Shown here one piece after another: positions 11,779 through 23,387 of a stretch of 64,000 nucleotides of DNA; the stretch's first letter is position 1, and every line of letters starts with the position of its first letter. A program made the translations under genes and the position numbers. This DNA is from Oikopleura dioica. Its lineage: Eukaryota > Chordata > Appendicularia > Copelata > Oikopleuridae. The notes below the pieces were generated by a model that did not search any database, was not told the origin of the DNA, and saw only the letters and a list, made by a program, of their open reading frames with translations. Location of the stretch: the NCBI GenBank assembly GCA_907165135.1, contig OU015569.1, forward strand, positions 5,952,001-6,016,000, in the 5' to 3' direction.

Positions 11779-14700
11779 ATGCCGCTCGAAAAGACTGGCT
11801 CAGCGAAGACGGTGACCGGAAATGTCCGAACGGTCAGGCTCAATACTTACAGAGAGAGAAAATTTGAATGCCAAGAATTGGAAAAAGAAAACAACCAACT
11901 CTCAAATACGATTGTACAGGTAACTTGACTAGGATTCTGAAGAGTCGTTTATTTGTACCTTCCAGCTGCAAGACATTATTTGCGCGAAAGATGAGGAGAT
12001 GAAGATCCTGAGAATGCAGGTTGCGGATCAAGAAATCATAAAGGACAAATTCGATCAGTTGAAAGGAGAAGTCGTCAAAGTCGGATCAAAGGTACTTTTC
12101 GATATCATTTTTTCTTGCTCGGAACTACAAATGGGCTTCAATTAGACATAATTATACATCTTATCGATATCAAGAATGATAAAGTTATATGAATATTTTC
12201 TTATTCTCTCTCTCAAACATTTTCTCCAGCTCGAAACTTCATTTACCGAGGAAATCGAACAATCGGAAACCATCGAGGTTGTTACAGAAAGAATAGTGCA
12301 AGCTGCGCCATCTACTCCCCCTCCTCCACCTTCGCCAGAGATCTTCATTGATTATGATCCGTAAGTCTATTTTTCTGAGAATGTTTTGAAATGGGGGAGA
12401 AATGTCAAAAAATGCGTGTATAAAAAACGTTGCAAAACTAGACGACCAGATGTGGCATTTGAAGCTGCAAAAATGGATCGACTGAAGAAGGAAAACGCCT
12501 TAATCTTCCAGAATGAAATGCTTCAGACTTCACTAGATCAGGAAGGTGGATTAGATTTTTCCTTCCTTTGCTTTATGGCAGGATCTATCCATATGAAAAA
12601 GGAAATTTTGAAAAACGCGGCGCTTGAAGAACACCTGGTGACGGTGAAGCAACAACTTGCTCACGAGTTGAAGGAGAAAGAGGGAACAGTTCGTGAACTT
12701 CGGCAGTTGAAGCACGAATTAGCAAGTTTGAATGTTAAGCTTTCTGCGGTCGAGCTGAAAAATAGTAAGTGTTTCGATGATAGCTTGGTTGTTTCGATTT
12801 CATTCCATAACTCGAATGAGTGCGATTTAACCCCTCTCCAGTCACTAACAATTTGTAGGTGGAGCGTTTGGAAAATGTGTCTATCTCATAAAACTGCTGT
12901 CAATGTTCACTGCCACATTCGCAAGTCAACTCGTTTCGCTCTGATACTGATACATTCTGCAATCATAAACGATTCTTCAAATTGGCCAGTAAGCTTTGAG
13001 TTTTAGACGAAGCGAAGAAAGACCTTGACACGCTGAAAATGGCTTCGCAAGTTGAGATCGACCAAATGAAAGCGGATTTCAACGGAAAAGAAAAAGACTT
13101 CAAGGTTTCTGCTGCCCCTAAAGAAAATCTTAACAATTTCAGGACGCGATGAAAAATGCATTGGAGGAAAACGATAAGCTAAGAGAGCACAACAAAGAAC
13201 TTATGTCAGATTTGTCTGACGTCCAAGAGCTCATCTCAAATATGTCCGATCAGAACACAAATCAGACATTTTTGCAAGAGCGCATCCAGTCGTTGGAAAA
13301 AGAAAACAAGATCTGTAAGATGCTCATTGAGAAGAAAAACGAGACCATAGGAAAATTTATAAATAATTCATATCTTTGTACGAAAAAAAAACATATTCAT
13401 AAATCATCAAAGCTAGCTTAGAAAAGCAGAAAAGCGGCGACGGAACCTCTGATCTTGCAGCAAAGGTTGATTCTCTTGATGCAGAGCGAGGCGCATTCGA
13501 AGAGCAATCGCAAAAATATAAAGTCGCAATAGGAGCGCAAAAACGATACATTGGTAACAGAATTCGAAAAAAACGTAAAAATAAGCGAATTTTTAAGATA
13601 GCTTAAATGAAGCTATGCGACTTTCTGACGAAACACGACTGAAGCTCAAAGAAGAGGTAACAGTATTTCTACGCTCTGAGTTATGTAAAATGTAGATTAC
13701 TGCTCTTCAAAACGAAAAAGTAAAGCTGCATGATCAAGTGAAAGCATTTGTGGAGCTCAGAGCAGCGGAGCAGAATCAGCGAGTCGCCACGGAAAATTAC
13801 AAAAAGATCCTCGAAGCTCGGAATGAAGAGACTGATGGTCTGCTTGAGCAGTACAGGAACCAGATGAAACGTTTAGATGCCGAACTCGATAACGTTAAGA
13901 AGCAGAACGAGGCTAAAGGTGAGTTGTCTACTTATTAAACTATTTGTAATTTTGTTTAAGATAAACTGAACACATCTTTCAAACGACAAACAGAAACTAT
14001 GAAGCAGTTACTCAATCAATACGAAATAGATTCCAAGCAAAAGGGCGAAGAAAACAAAGTCCTTTCTGAAAAATTGAATCGTCTGATCAAAATCAACCAG
14101 GATCTAATCGAAAACAAGCCAGCCGAGCCAGTAGAAAAAATTGTAGTCGAGGTTTTATAATTAACCTTTACAAAAATCAGTAGATTTCTATTAGGGATCG
14201 CCAGAAGCTCAAGCTGCTCAGATGAAAATGGAGCTCAGAAATGCAGAACTCGATCGAGATCTTGAGAAGGCTCGATCCTTGATTAAGAGGCTTACAGATG
14301 AAAATAGACTTCAACAGAATCAGGTTTCGAAAGAATTAGTATGCCTGTTCTTAAAAATACATTCAGATCGAGAAGTTCCAAGCAAGTTTCCTCAAGATCG
14401 ACACAGAAAAAATGGAACTGGAAGAGACCGTTCGTGGACTGAAAAAGCGAGTCGACAGTTCCACTTCCTCACCAGATGTTGAGAAAAAGACCGAAGAGAA
14501 CTCCGCTATGTCAGCTAAGGTGCACGAAATGAACCAAAAACTCATCAAGCAAATGACACAAATGAATGAAGCCCTGAATTATTGCCAAAAAGAAAAAGAC
14601 GAGATTATTGAAAAATCTGAGAAAGTATTTGAATTTTCATTTAGCCTTCGAATTGATTTTCCTTTTAGTTGATCAAGGTTACTGGGAATATGAAGCAGGA

Positions 14701-14848
14701 GAACGAGCGTCTCCAGAACCTAGTGATTGAGCTTCAAGAGCAACTTGAAACGAAACTGACGAGCCCCGCTGCCCAAGAAAGCCCCAAAGCGCCAGAAGCT
14801 GCCAAAGCCAAGCAAGCTCCCAAAAAGAAGAAAAATAACAAGAAATAG
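11779..14848 (+). CDS. Long coiled-coil protein, unit 1 of 3
   Basis: More than ten small exons encode an almost uninterrupted coiled coil rich in E, K, Q and L, beginning MPLEKTGSAKTVTGNVRTVR. A short proline-rich hinge (APSTPPPPPSPEIF) lies near residue 110. The tail is basic (AKQAPKKKKNNKK) and ends in TAG at 14846-14848. One junction at 13351-13421 requires a GA-AG intron. Another intron at 12546-12581 is exactly 36 nt with no stop, so its retention would keep the frame. An AATAAA near 14954 fits a poly(A) site. The family is not identifiable beyond structural resemblance to golgins, kinectin or centrosomal scaffolds. Confidence 0.7.
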
Positions 14849-14972
14849 GAATCACGCAAAATGACCCATTTTTGACATTTCTCCGCCAAAATTTTATTTC
14901 TCACGCAAAATGTTTTTCTTGCGCAAATCTTTACTTGAAGTTCCGAACACTGAAATAAACATGCAATTATAG

Positions 14973-16818
14973 AAACGATAGTTCTGAAGGCTCCAATGCA
15001 AGCAAATCGACAGAGGAGAAGCTTGAAAAACTTCAAAAGAAGTACCAAATGGAGAAGAAGAGATCTGAAACGATGCATGACGAGTTCCGAATCTTGAACA
15101 GAAAGTATCAACAATCTAAAGATACTCTTGAACAATTCAAAGCAACGGAGCAAAAACTCAACGCGAAACTCAAGGTACTTCGGGTCATGTTATTTTTTGA
15201 CTCAGTTTCCATTCAGGGAGTTTTAGAAGAACAAGATAGGCGAATCGCGGAATCTGCGCAGAGCGAGCAAGAGAGTGCGACAATGATCAAAGATCTTCAA
15301 GAAAGAGTAGCGACATTAGAATGCGCTTCCGACGAAGAACTCAATGAGCGATACACTTCGCTCCAGAAACGATATATTGAGTTGGAGTCGAAAGACTTGG
15401 ACTACACGGAAACCATTGCCACACTGAACAACCAGTTAAACGAGCTGAAAAACGCTCATGAAACCGCGCTGAAAGAACTTGCGGCACAAGCAAGTAAAGA
15501 CGAAGAAAGCTCAAATGACGACCATGAAGACTTGCGAATCGCGAAAGTGCACAATGAAGCAACCATCAAGTCCTTGGAAGCAAAGCTCGAGATTCTTCAA
15601 ATGGAGAAGAGACGAACATCTACCGATGAAAACTCGAATAGCTCTGCAAATGTACGAGAGGATCAGTATGAAAAGGACCTCGCAGAAGCTTTGCGCAAAG
15701 TTGATGATCTGTCCATCGAGGTAAAAGAAAAAAAAATGATTAAAAACTTACTCATTTTTAGCTTTTCAACAAAAGTCAACAGCTCGATGAGGCCAAATAT
15801 CAAATCGAGCAGCTAAAACTTTCCCCGGCGAATGAAACTGACAAGGCTGTCGCTGAATTACAACAGAAACTTAACCATGTTGAAAAGCAAAAAGCCCAAA
15901 TCGTTTTATCTGCTGTAAAGAACAGCGATAAATATGCTGCAGAAATCGAAGAATTGAAAGAGAAAATCTCCGAATTAGAAAAACAAGAGGAAGATCAAGG
16001 CAAAAATGTGTCGTCCGAATCCGCTCAGGCGATAGAAGAACTCAAGGAAAGCAACAAGCGATTGTATTCGGAGCTTGTGGCGTCTGAAACCAGTGAACAA
16101 ACGCTGCGAAAGGAGATAGAAACTGCAAGAGCAAATGTGTCGAGACTCGAAGTACAGAACTCGACAGTGCTTGAAGAAGTGAGTCGGCTCAATGACACTC
16201 TTGCCGCAGCAGAAACTGAAATCAACAAAATGCGCGATGAAATTTACAGTTTCAAGGTATGATTAAATCCATGTAAACTTCTCTGAAGCAAACACTCTCT
16301 TAGGACTCACACACTTTATCTTCAAGTGGATCTTCTATCAGCAGCTCACCAGAAGACTTATCAGCAAAATACACTAAACTGACATGCATTTACAGAGCAA
16401 AACTTGAGGAAATTGTTAAACTAAGCAAAGAGCTCCAAAAGTACGTGCTATTCAATCATAAGTACTCGTCTATACCGTGATAAAACATTATGTTTTCAGG
16501 AAAGAATCTTTGGAGAACGATTTAAAAGTCGCCAACGAAACTATCAACAACAAGGATCAGAGCCTACAAGATATTCTCTCCAAAAATACAGCATTATCTT
16601 CCAAGGTTAAAGTCTTGGAAGAAGACTTAGAAGAAATGAAAAACGAGGTGGACAGAAAGGCGGACGCAATAAAGAAAATGAAATCCGGCAAAAACGACAG
16701 ACAGTGGTCCCAAATGCTGGCTAACAACGGCGTGCCTGAATCGGGTAGAGTTTCTCCTCAACACCATGTACAACATCACACTGACAACTTTTACGATGAA
16801 AACATCGAAAATGAATAA
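14973..16818 (+). CDS. Long coiled-coil protein, unit 2 of 3
   Basis: An exon opens after a TATAG acceptor at 14971-14972 and reads NDSSEGSNASKSTEEKLEK into a long coiled coil; the first in-frame Met is at 15049. About five exons continue the heptad pattern and include a serine-rich linker (SSSGSSISSSPEDLSAKY). The C-terminal part is no longer helical, contains GKNDRQWSQMLANNGVPESG and a His-rich patch, and ends ENIENE at 16818. The opening exon has the wrong phase to follow the last coding donor of unit 1. It is therefore either trans-spliced as a downstream operon gene or spliced from an exon I did not identify. No family is recognised. Confidence 0.6.
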
Positions 16819-16929
16819 ATTGCTGCAACAATCTTTTATGCATTGACGAATGTCTTCTATGATTTCGCAGTTGAAAGTGGTCAGTAGGAAGTTGAGCTGG
16901 TTATTTCGTGTGTCTAAATGAGTTTATAG

Positions 16930-18122
16930 ACTTGTCCTCGTTTTCATCTGATGCTGAGGAGGACTTTGCAGTTTCGACTCCGAATGTCGCGATGCAGTTG
17001 AGAATCAAGGACGACACTATTCGAGAGTTGAGACAGCATCTTGAAGTGAGAACGGCCGAGTTTGAAGCCTTAGAAGCCAAACTAGCGGATATCAGTCTTA
17101 GGAACAGTGTTCAAAATTATCAGTAAACCCAAATTTTCGTAAATGGTAGAGGAGTATTGAATCTGAATTAAGAATAAAAAATACATCGGAGGATGAAATT
17201 CGAGAGCAATTGTCCAAACTAATGGTGCAAATCAAAGAAGTACGAGATGATAATGATAGACTCGAGCAAGAAAATCTTGATCTAAAGGTTTAGTAAATTA
17301 AAGAAGTTTACAACTTATCTGAAATCAAGGAAGAGTGCAGCAAACTTATGGAAGAGCAGCTAGCCCAACCCTCAAGTGTTGAATCAATCCAAAGACAATT
17401 AGATGATTTGACAGAGATTGTCGAGGTTTTTGATTTTTTAAATTTTTCATGAAAATATTCATAAGTCAAAAAATAACGACGAAGAAAAACTGAGGAAAGA
17501 ATTGGAAGAATTGCGCGCCAGAATTCGAGAGTACGAGGACGCAGAAGAAGTTCGATCAAACTTATTCCACGGGTCTCGTGGGAGCTCTCCGTTCTGGGTT
17601 CGCACAAAAAATTTAGTTTTAAAAAACGGCAGACAAAGACAATGCCTATCCATAAAAGCCTGACACACTTGCCGACTCTTTGGCTGCATTAAACGACGAG
17701 AACCATTTCCTTCGAAGAAACCTGTCGAAGTCAGAGCTCGAAATCGAAGAACTAAAGGATCAACTCGAAGGAACGATCTCCTCAAGGTATCTTTTCGATA
17801 AAATCCATATGCTTTACCCTTTAAATGCATTACAAGAGTCTCTGCCGAAGAGTTCGAAAAACTAAAATCTGAATGCCTTGAGCTTCGATACTACAATGAT
17901 GACCTCGTCACTCAGCTAGCAAAGTTAGAAACTGGCCGGAGTACATCCGACTATGAAGATAAACTAACAATTCAGCTAGAAATGATCAACCAAATGAATG
18001 AGGAGCTGGAAGTTTTAAAAGGTCGGCCTGCGAGTACTGTATATTCTTGAAAGCTTGTTTTAGATCAATTGCACGAAAAAGATCGTAAACTTTCTATTCT
18101 ACGACGCAGTGCCCGAAAGTAA
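16930..18122 (+). CDS. Long coiled-coil protein, unit 3 of 3
   Basis: After a TTTATAG acceptor a third set of exons encodes an acidic N-terminus (SSFSSDAEEDFAVSTPN) and then coiled coil (RIKDDTIRELRQHLEVRTAE, EEKLRKELEELRARIREYED, MINQMNEELEVLK). It ends in LSILRRSARK with TAA at 18120-18122. The first in-frame Met is at about 16993. Unit 2's stop and this acceptor are only 111 nt apart. The three units may be separate cistrons of one operon or alternative 3' ends of one very large scaffold gene; transcript data are needed to choose. Confidence 0.55.
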
Positions 18123-18194
18123 CATGTTTGTAATAATTACAGTATAGTATATGAATTCCTTTAATCAACAAATAAATTTGCGGCTGGTGACTAG

Positions 18195-18836
18195 GGAGGT
18201 TTGCAATTAGTCTGGGTACAGACCCAGACTTCGAGCTACAATTGCTAGTCTGGGTCCAGGGCCCAGACTTGGTTATATTTTCGTAGTCTGGGTCTCTGGC
18301 CCAGAGAAGATCTTTTAACCCGTAGTCTGGGTCCAGGGGCTGGCTGGCGCCTAGTTTCACAAACTTTATCAACCCGGTTCAAAATTTCGGGAGAATGGTT
18401 CATAATTTCGGTCAGAAAAGTGACTCGAATTGACTGAAGGCGCGGTTGCATAGAAAGTTTAACTTTTAAAAAAAAGAAAGTTTTAACTTGAGTTTCTCTT
18501 CGAAATCAGGCGCGGAGCGCATATTGACCCGTAATTTCTTACTTTGGAAAATTTTGGGAACCGGGTTCACACAGATCATGAACTGTGTCCACCCGATCCA
18601 GGGCTGATGATCGCGTGAGTCAAAAGAAGGCTATAATGTGAGCACTGTGCCGAAATCCTAGTACAAACTACCATCTGAAAGGCTATTTACGGCCCTGGAC
18701 CCAGACTACGAGTGAAAAGAGCTTCTCTGGTCCCGAGACCCAGACTACGGAAATATAACCAATTCTGGCCCCTGGACCCAGACTAGCAATTCTTACTCGA
18801 AGTCTGGGTCTGTACCCAGACTAATTGCATACTTCC
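18195..18836. mobile_element. Inverted-repeat MITE, 642 bp, 8-bp target duplication
   Basis: The two ~155-bp arms are imperfect reverse complements, each packed with AGTCTGGGTCCAGG-type motifs. The element is flanked by a perfect 8-bp duplication, GTGACTAG, at 18187-18194 and 18837-18844. Termini read GGAGGTTTGCAATTAGTC and GGAAGTATGCAATTAGTC inward. Superfamily is uncertain: hAT, P or Merlin elements can all give 8-bp duplications. The central ~330 bp is unique and carries no gene. Confidence 0.85.
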
Positions 18837-19352
18837 GTGACTAGTGTTCTTTGGATTAATTCTTGTCCTCATTGTTCACGCCGAGCGAAAATGTTAACCT
18901 GGCAAAGTATTGGACCCGCTCGTAACCCTGTCGGTATTGAATGGATCAAACGAGCAAATTCAATAAATAAAGTGAATGAATGCAAAATGCCATTTATTTG
19001 GTTTCTCAAATTTTGTATCAGAAAAAGGCGGAGACATCAAAGAGAAAGCAGGACAAAATGTCCAAAATGTAAAAGACACGAAGATAAAAAATATCTGAAC
19101 GGGTTAATTTAGCGGGGCAGCAATGCCCGGGGAAGAAAATGGCTCACTTAATTTCGCAGATCTTAAATTAACTGAGTAGGAGGAAAAGCTCCTCGACTAC
19201 GAGAAAGTGGAGGCTGCAGTAATATTAAAATAGGGTCAGAAGAATAACTAGCTCATAGAATTGTCTACGAGCGAGTTTCTTTAGTCTTAGGGTTAGAAGA
19301 TCGAGAAGTCAAGTGCTTCACAATGGGCACTGGCATGAACTGCCGTTGCTCT

Positions 19353-20394
19353 TCATAAGCTCATGAAGATTGTCTGTTCCTTATTCTCTAATGAGACTTC
19401 TTTGCGCACGCCTGAGGCGGTTTGCGATACGATCCGTCCTTGGTAGTGGACTTCGTTCTTGTAGTTGTGATAATTCGACGATTGGCAATTATTGAATTGC
19501 TTTGAGAGCGGCGGGTGTGGTCCGCTGACGGGCAAGGCCGGAAACGTCGAGTTCTCGTCGTAGTAGTTCATCTGGACGAGCGAAGCTGAGTTGGGCGCCA
19601 GCTGCGGCAGTTGAATCCCTTGCGAATGACAAAAGTGCTCCACTTGGTAGCGCAAATGGTCGAGCTGCTGTCTAAATGCGACTGATTATTTTCTGTCGCT
19701 TTATTTTTGTAACACTTTCCGTCTGGATTTGTTACAACAAGCGCTACTTTCAATTAAGCTGTGGCGCGGGATTATCCTAGCTCACTTAAAATCTCGGAAT
19801 CCGTCAAAATCACAAAGCCTATTTGGCAACACTCACCTGAGTCTGTAATTTTCGTACTCAAGATCGTGGTTCTCGTGCTGCAAAACGTTCACCTCGTCTT
19901 CCAGAGTGCGCGTCTTGTCAAGTCTTCGTTGTCTGCAGCGTCTGGCTGCTTCTTTATTTCGCTCTCGGCGCAATTCGCGTTTCGCAAGTTCAATCTCAGA
20001 CAATTCTGAGTCGGCCCTCCAAATTGATATCAGCATATAAAGCCAGATTTTATTTGTACCTTTTTGCTTTACGGCCAGGACGAGAATGTTTTTTCAACTT
20101 TCTGTTGTTTTGGATCTTAAGCTGAGCGCTTGGGTGTTGCTGTTTGTTCTCATTGGTGTCGGGGGTATTCTTATAGTTTTCGAATGAAACGACATCTTTG
20201 GGTTGGGGCTGGGTGACTGATTGGGAAGGAGTGATGTACTGGTTGCTAGTAGCCGACAATGGGCTTGTGGAACCATTTGACTGCATGGAAAGCGTTGAAA
20301 TAGCGGAGTCCGAAAAGGTGGAGTAAAAGCCAAAGCTGTTCATTTCTGGCGAGCTGGAACAAAACATCGAATCAGGCGAAAGGTTCTCTACCAT
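19353..20394 (-). CDS. bZIP transcription factor, Fos/ATF3-like
   Basis: Three exons. The first (from ATG at 20394) is Ser/Thr/Gln-rich and ends in a basic HSRPGRKAKR segment. The second carries the bZIP basic region ELRRERNKEAARRCRQRR, with the N-x2-AA-x2-C-x-R pattern of AP-1 factors, followed by leucine-zipper heptads (LEDEVNVLQHENHDLEYEN). The third finishes the zipper (QQLDHLRYQVEHF) and a low-complexity tail ending at 19353. Expected to bind AP-1 or CRE sites as a dimer in the nucleus. Basic-region residues fit the Fos/ATF group better than C/EBP or Maf; finer orthology is not decidable here. The internal introns are about 40-130 nt. Confidence 0.8.
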
Positions 20395-21499
20395 GGGTTC
20401 AAGATTTGTTGAAAACGAAAAAAAAGAAAAATAAAAGGAAAAACTACTTCCGTCAAAGTTATCTCCCAGAGGATATACTTGTCAAAACAGCCTTTGCTTA
20501 CATATTCAAGTTAGGCTACCGTAATTATTCATTATTTTAATTAATTTATTCGGAACATCGGATTTTTTCCTAGATAATTTTTTCCGATAGAAAACAAAGA
20601 AGTATTGACAATCAAGTAAGTTTCGCAAATTTTTTTCAAGTGATATCTCTTTATAAAAGCTGACAACTCCGTAAAAATCTCTGAACCATTCCTCTGTTTT
20701 CAAGCGGTACGACGTCAGTGAATGGTGGACTACAGCTGCCCTCGGAGCATGGTGACGAGCTTGGCGTGGGGGCGCTGTTGGTGCTGCTTCTGTTGCTGCA
20801 TGAGCTCGACAAACTTGAACACCTGAGCGAGTCTGCGTCATTTTCAGCGCTGGTGGAGCGATGGTCCGGCAATTGCATTCGTTTTGAACTCTCTTCTTTC
20901 GAAGCCCACAGGTTACCAATCAATTGATCGACCCTGGTTACTTTTCGATTGTATCCTACAAATTCTAGCGTTACTCAAAAGAACCACTTTGAATGAAAAA
21001 TCGAGGAAAAACGACTCTTTTTATGAAGATTCTCCCTCTCTTCTACTGGTTTGACATAGAACGTGGGAACATGGCAGAAATTATCTTTAGATTGGAAGAT
21101 AAACCCTCGGCCGGTCTTTATGAAAAAAAATCTGATGGGTCGATAATAGTTCGTATTTTTTAAACGAAATTGACGGATCAGCAAATTGTGAAAATTGCTT
21201 CACACGCAAGAGACAGAGGCGCTAATTTGCAAGCGTTTCCCGTTAATAATCCTATCGGAAGTCTTCTGGGCGCAAGAGTTGCAGGGTGCGAGTGGCGGCG
21301 CTTCGCTGATCCCTTTGGCGGAAGAGGCGAATCCCTTCAACTATTACTTACCGGTATCCATATTCCCATACTCTTCAGCGTTGGAATCGTTGTTTGAATG
21401 GGTTTTGAGGCCACGTTCGACGCGCCGCCTTTAAATAGTGCGGCGGTGGTGGCGGTGCCGGACTCTGGATTGAACTAGCGCCGCTCGAGCTGGCAACTA
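20395..21499. other. Upstream region of the bZIP gene with exon-like islands
   Basis: On the minus strand a Ser-rich frame at 20651-20920 (containing SSLSSSCSNRSSTNS and CSEGSCSPPFTDVVPLE) resembles a transcription-factor activation region and might be an alternative 5' exon of the bZIP gene. A second block at 21350-21470 reads THSNNDSNAEEYGNMDT in one frame and ends at a GTAAGT donor. Neither could be linked to an initiating ATG with consistent phases. Overlapping frames on both strands here reflect the GC-rich composition. Confidence 0.25.
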
Positions 21500-21589
21500 T
21501 CACGTTGATCTGAAATTGGTAATTCTCTTCGACTTTACAGACTTTTGAGTAAAATACGAAGCCCTATTCATATACCTGTGTGCGCGGCG

Positions 21590-21790
21590 AGTCGAACGTT
21601 GTGGTGATTCCTTGGCGGATGAGGCCGCTTTTATGCGCAACGAGAAAGAGCTGGTGATTCCTCTAATCACTGGGCCGACACTGAATTCTAACTCCTGGAG
21701 CACGGTGTATGATACCGATAGAGGTGCTTCATCGGACGCAGACGAGGTTGGCTGCAGCAACGCCAGCGAACACGCCAGGAACACGCGCAT
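21590..21790 (-). CDS. Possible first exon of a secreted or membrane protein
   Basis: An ATG at 21790 opens a frame starting MRVFLACSLALLQPTSSASD, a convincing signal peptide. It continues through APLSVSYTVLQELEFSVG, which loosely resembles the start of a protocadherin ectodomain, and then a basic segment ending at CACACAG/GTATATG near 21578. The following acceptors give short continuations only. Could be a small secreted peptide or the 5' exon of a gene whose remaining exons are not recognisable. Confidence is low because the phase-consistent downstream exon is unclear. Confidence 0.3.
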
Positions 21791-22262
21791 TGCGTCGGTG
21801 ATTCAGGTAGAAAGCGAGCGAGGACGGGCCGCTGTTACGACCGACGATCTTCCGTAAACCAAACACCACCACGCGTCCGAATTCCAAGTTTTGTCCACGC
21901 GTCGACCCTTAATTAGACGATCAGATGCCACTTAATGGATCGTCCGATGCGCGACGAGGCGCGTGCCGAAATCTATCCTTATTCCTAAGAAGCACATTAC
22001 GTCGCAGTCTACATATTCCTCACTTTCCACTCCAAAACAAAAAGCCCAGTGAATAACCCAATAACAAATCAAAAGACTAAATTATTGTTCAGTTTATTTC
22101 ACAGCTTGTTTTACTTAGGAGTCGTCGTAGGACTGTGAAAGCATCAAAACAGAGGCACTTAGTATATGATTAGTGTAGTTTTAGAACAGAGATTCCGCTG
22201 AGTTTCCTCTATGTTTTCAATTGAAACAATCAAGCGTGCGCGTAAAAACTCTTATTCTGTTA

Positions 22263-23387
22263 TTAGTTGATACGGTCCTGAATAAACGAATTCATCGACT
22301 CCAGCTTGAGAAGGACTTTCTGCGCGAGCTGAAATTTTTCATTTGCTGCCCGAATTTTAGCCAAATTGAGTTCATCGACCAATTGAGCCATCATAATTCG
22401 CGTTTCTTGTGCATTCTCTCGCTTCCACTTCAATTCCAGTTCAGCTAGGCGAGCTACAGATATCTTTTAGGAGTTATTGTCACTGATCTATTTTTAAGAA
22501 ACCTGTAGAAAATTCCAGTAAATAAGATAATAAAAGAATCGAGTCTCTTTAATAAGCGTGATGAAAGCGAAATCGACGAAAAGTCGTTCGTAGCGCCTCA
22601 ACTCAGTCGAATTAATTGGCAGATTTACGAACTTCGCAACTGACCAGTCTATATTTCTACTAATTACAAATCTCAATCGAGCATTCTACCTTTTGAATTG
22701 AGCAGGCTTGTTTGGTCCTCTTCTTTGATTTCATCTTTTTTCATGCTGAGCTCGATACTTTGAATAACCATCAAATCGTTATTGAGACTTTTCTCGAGAT
22801 CTGCAAGATTTTTCTTGAGAATCTTTTCGATAGACGATTCCTTGGCTACTTTCGTTGGGAAGAGTTTTCGATGCGTGAAGAAATCGGAGAGTGCGTTTAA
22901 ATAAGAAATTTTTTTCTCCAAGTCTGAGTTGATAGCAAGTTCTGGGTAGACGCTCTCATCGAGTTGAAGCAATTCTTTCTCGAAAGAGCGAAATTTTTCT
23001 TCGTAATCTAGCAGTTCCAGCGCTTGTTTATCCTACAGCAAAATCAGAATAAAGACTAGACTAGGATTTGTTACCTGTATCGTTATAGGAAGAACGATGC
23101 CATGATTACTTTGCGACCTTGGCCCGTGAACGTAGATCTTTGCGCTGACCTTATCGCAGAAGTCGTCCCCATCGTCGATGAATATGTCTACCGTATTTAT
23201 TGATTTGATATCCTTCGTTTTTTCGATCCAGAGCAATTTGGAGCAACTTATCTGTAATTAACTTTTAACTTCGGATTCAGCCTTACAGTAAGTCATTGAC
23301 GACATAATTGAGAATATCTCTGTCTGTTTTGACCAGCACACGCAAAACTTTGTTTCTAATAAGGCAATCGAAAATGTAAAAAATCAT
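22263..23387 (-). CDS. Unrecognised protein with C-terminal coiled coil
   Basis: Four exons are legible. They start MIFYIFDCLIRNKVLRVLV at 23387, continue through a compact domain (NTVDIFIDDGDDFCDKVSA, VHGPRSQSNHGIVLPITIQ), then helical segments (ELAINSDLEKKISYLNALSD) and a final coiled coil (LVDELNLAKIRAANEKF) ending FIQDRIN and TAA at 22263-22265. Junctions are canonical GT-AG with introns of about 45-200 nt. The beta-rich N-terminal domain plus long coiled coil is reminiscent of kinetochore or cytoskeletal adaptor proteins, but no family can be named. Confidence 0.6.

Noticed and set aside
19353-20394. Assignment of the bZIP gene to Maf or C/EBP
   Set aside because: Basic region has N-x2-AA-x2-C-x-R as in AP-1/ATF factors; Maf (Y in place of A) and C/EBP (V/R pattern) residues are absent.
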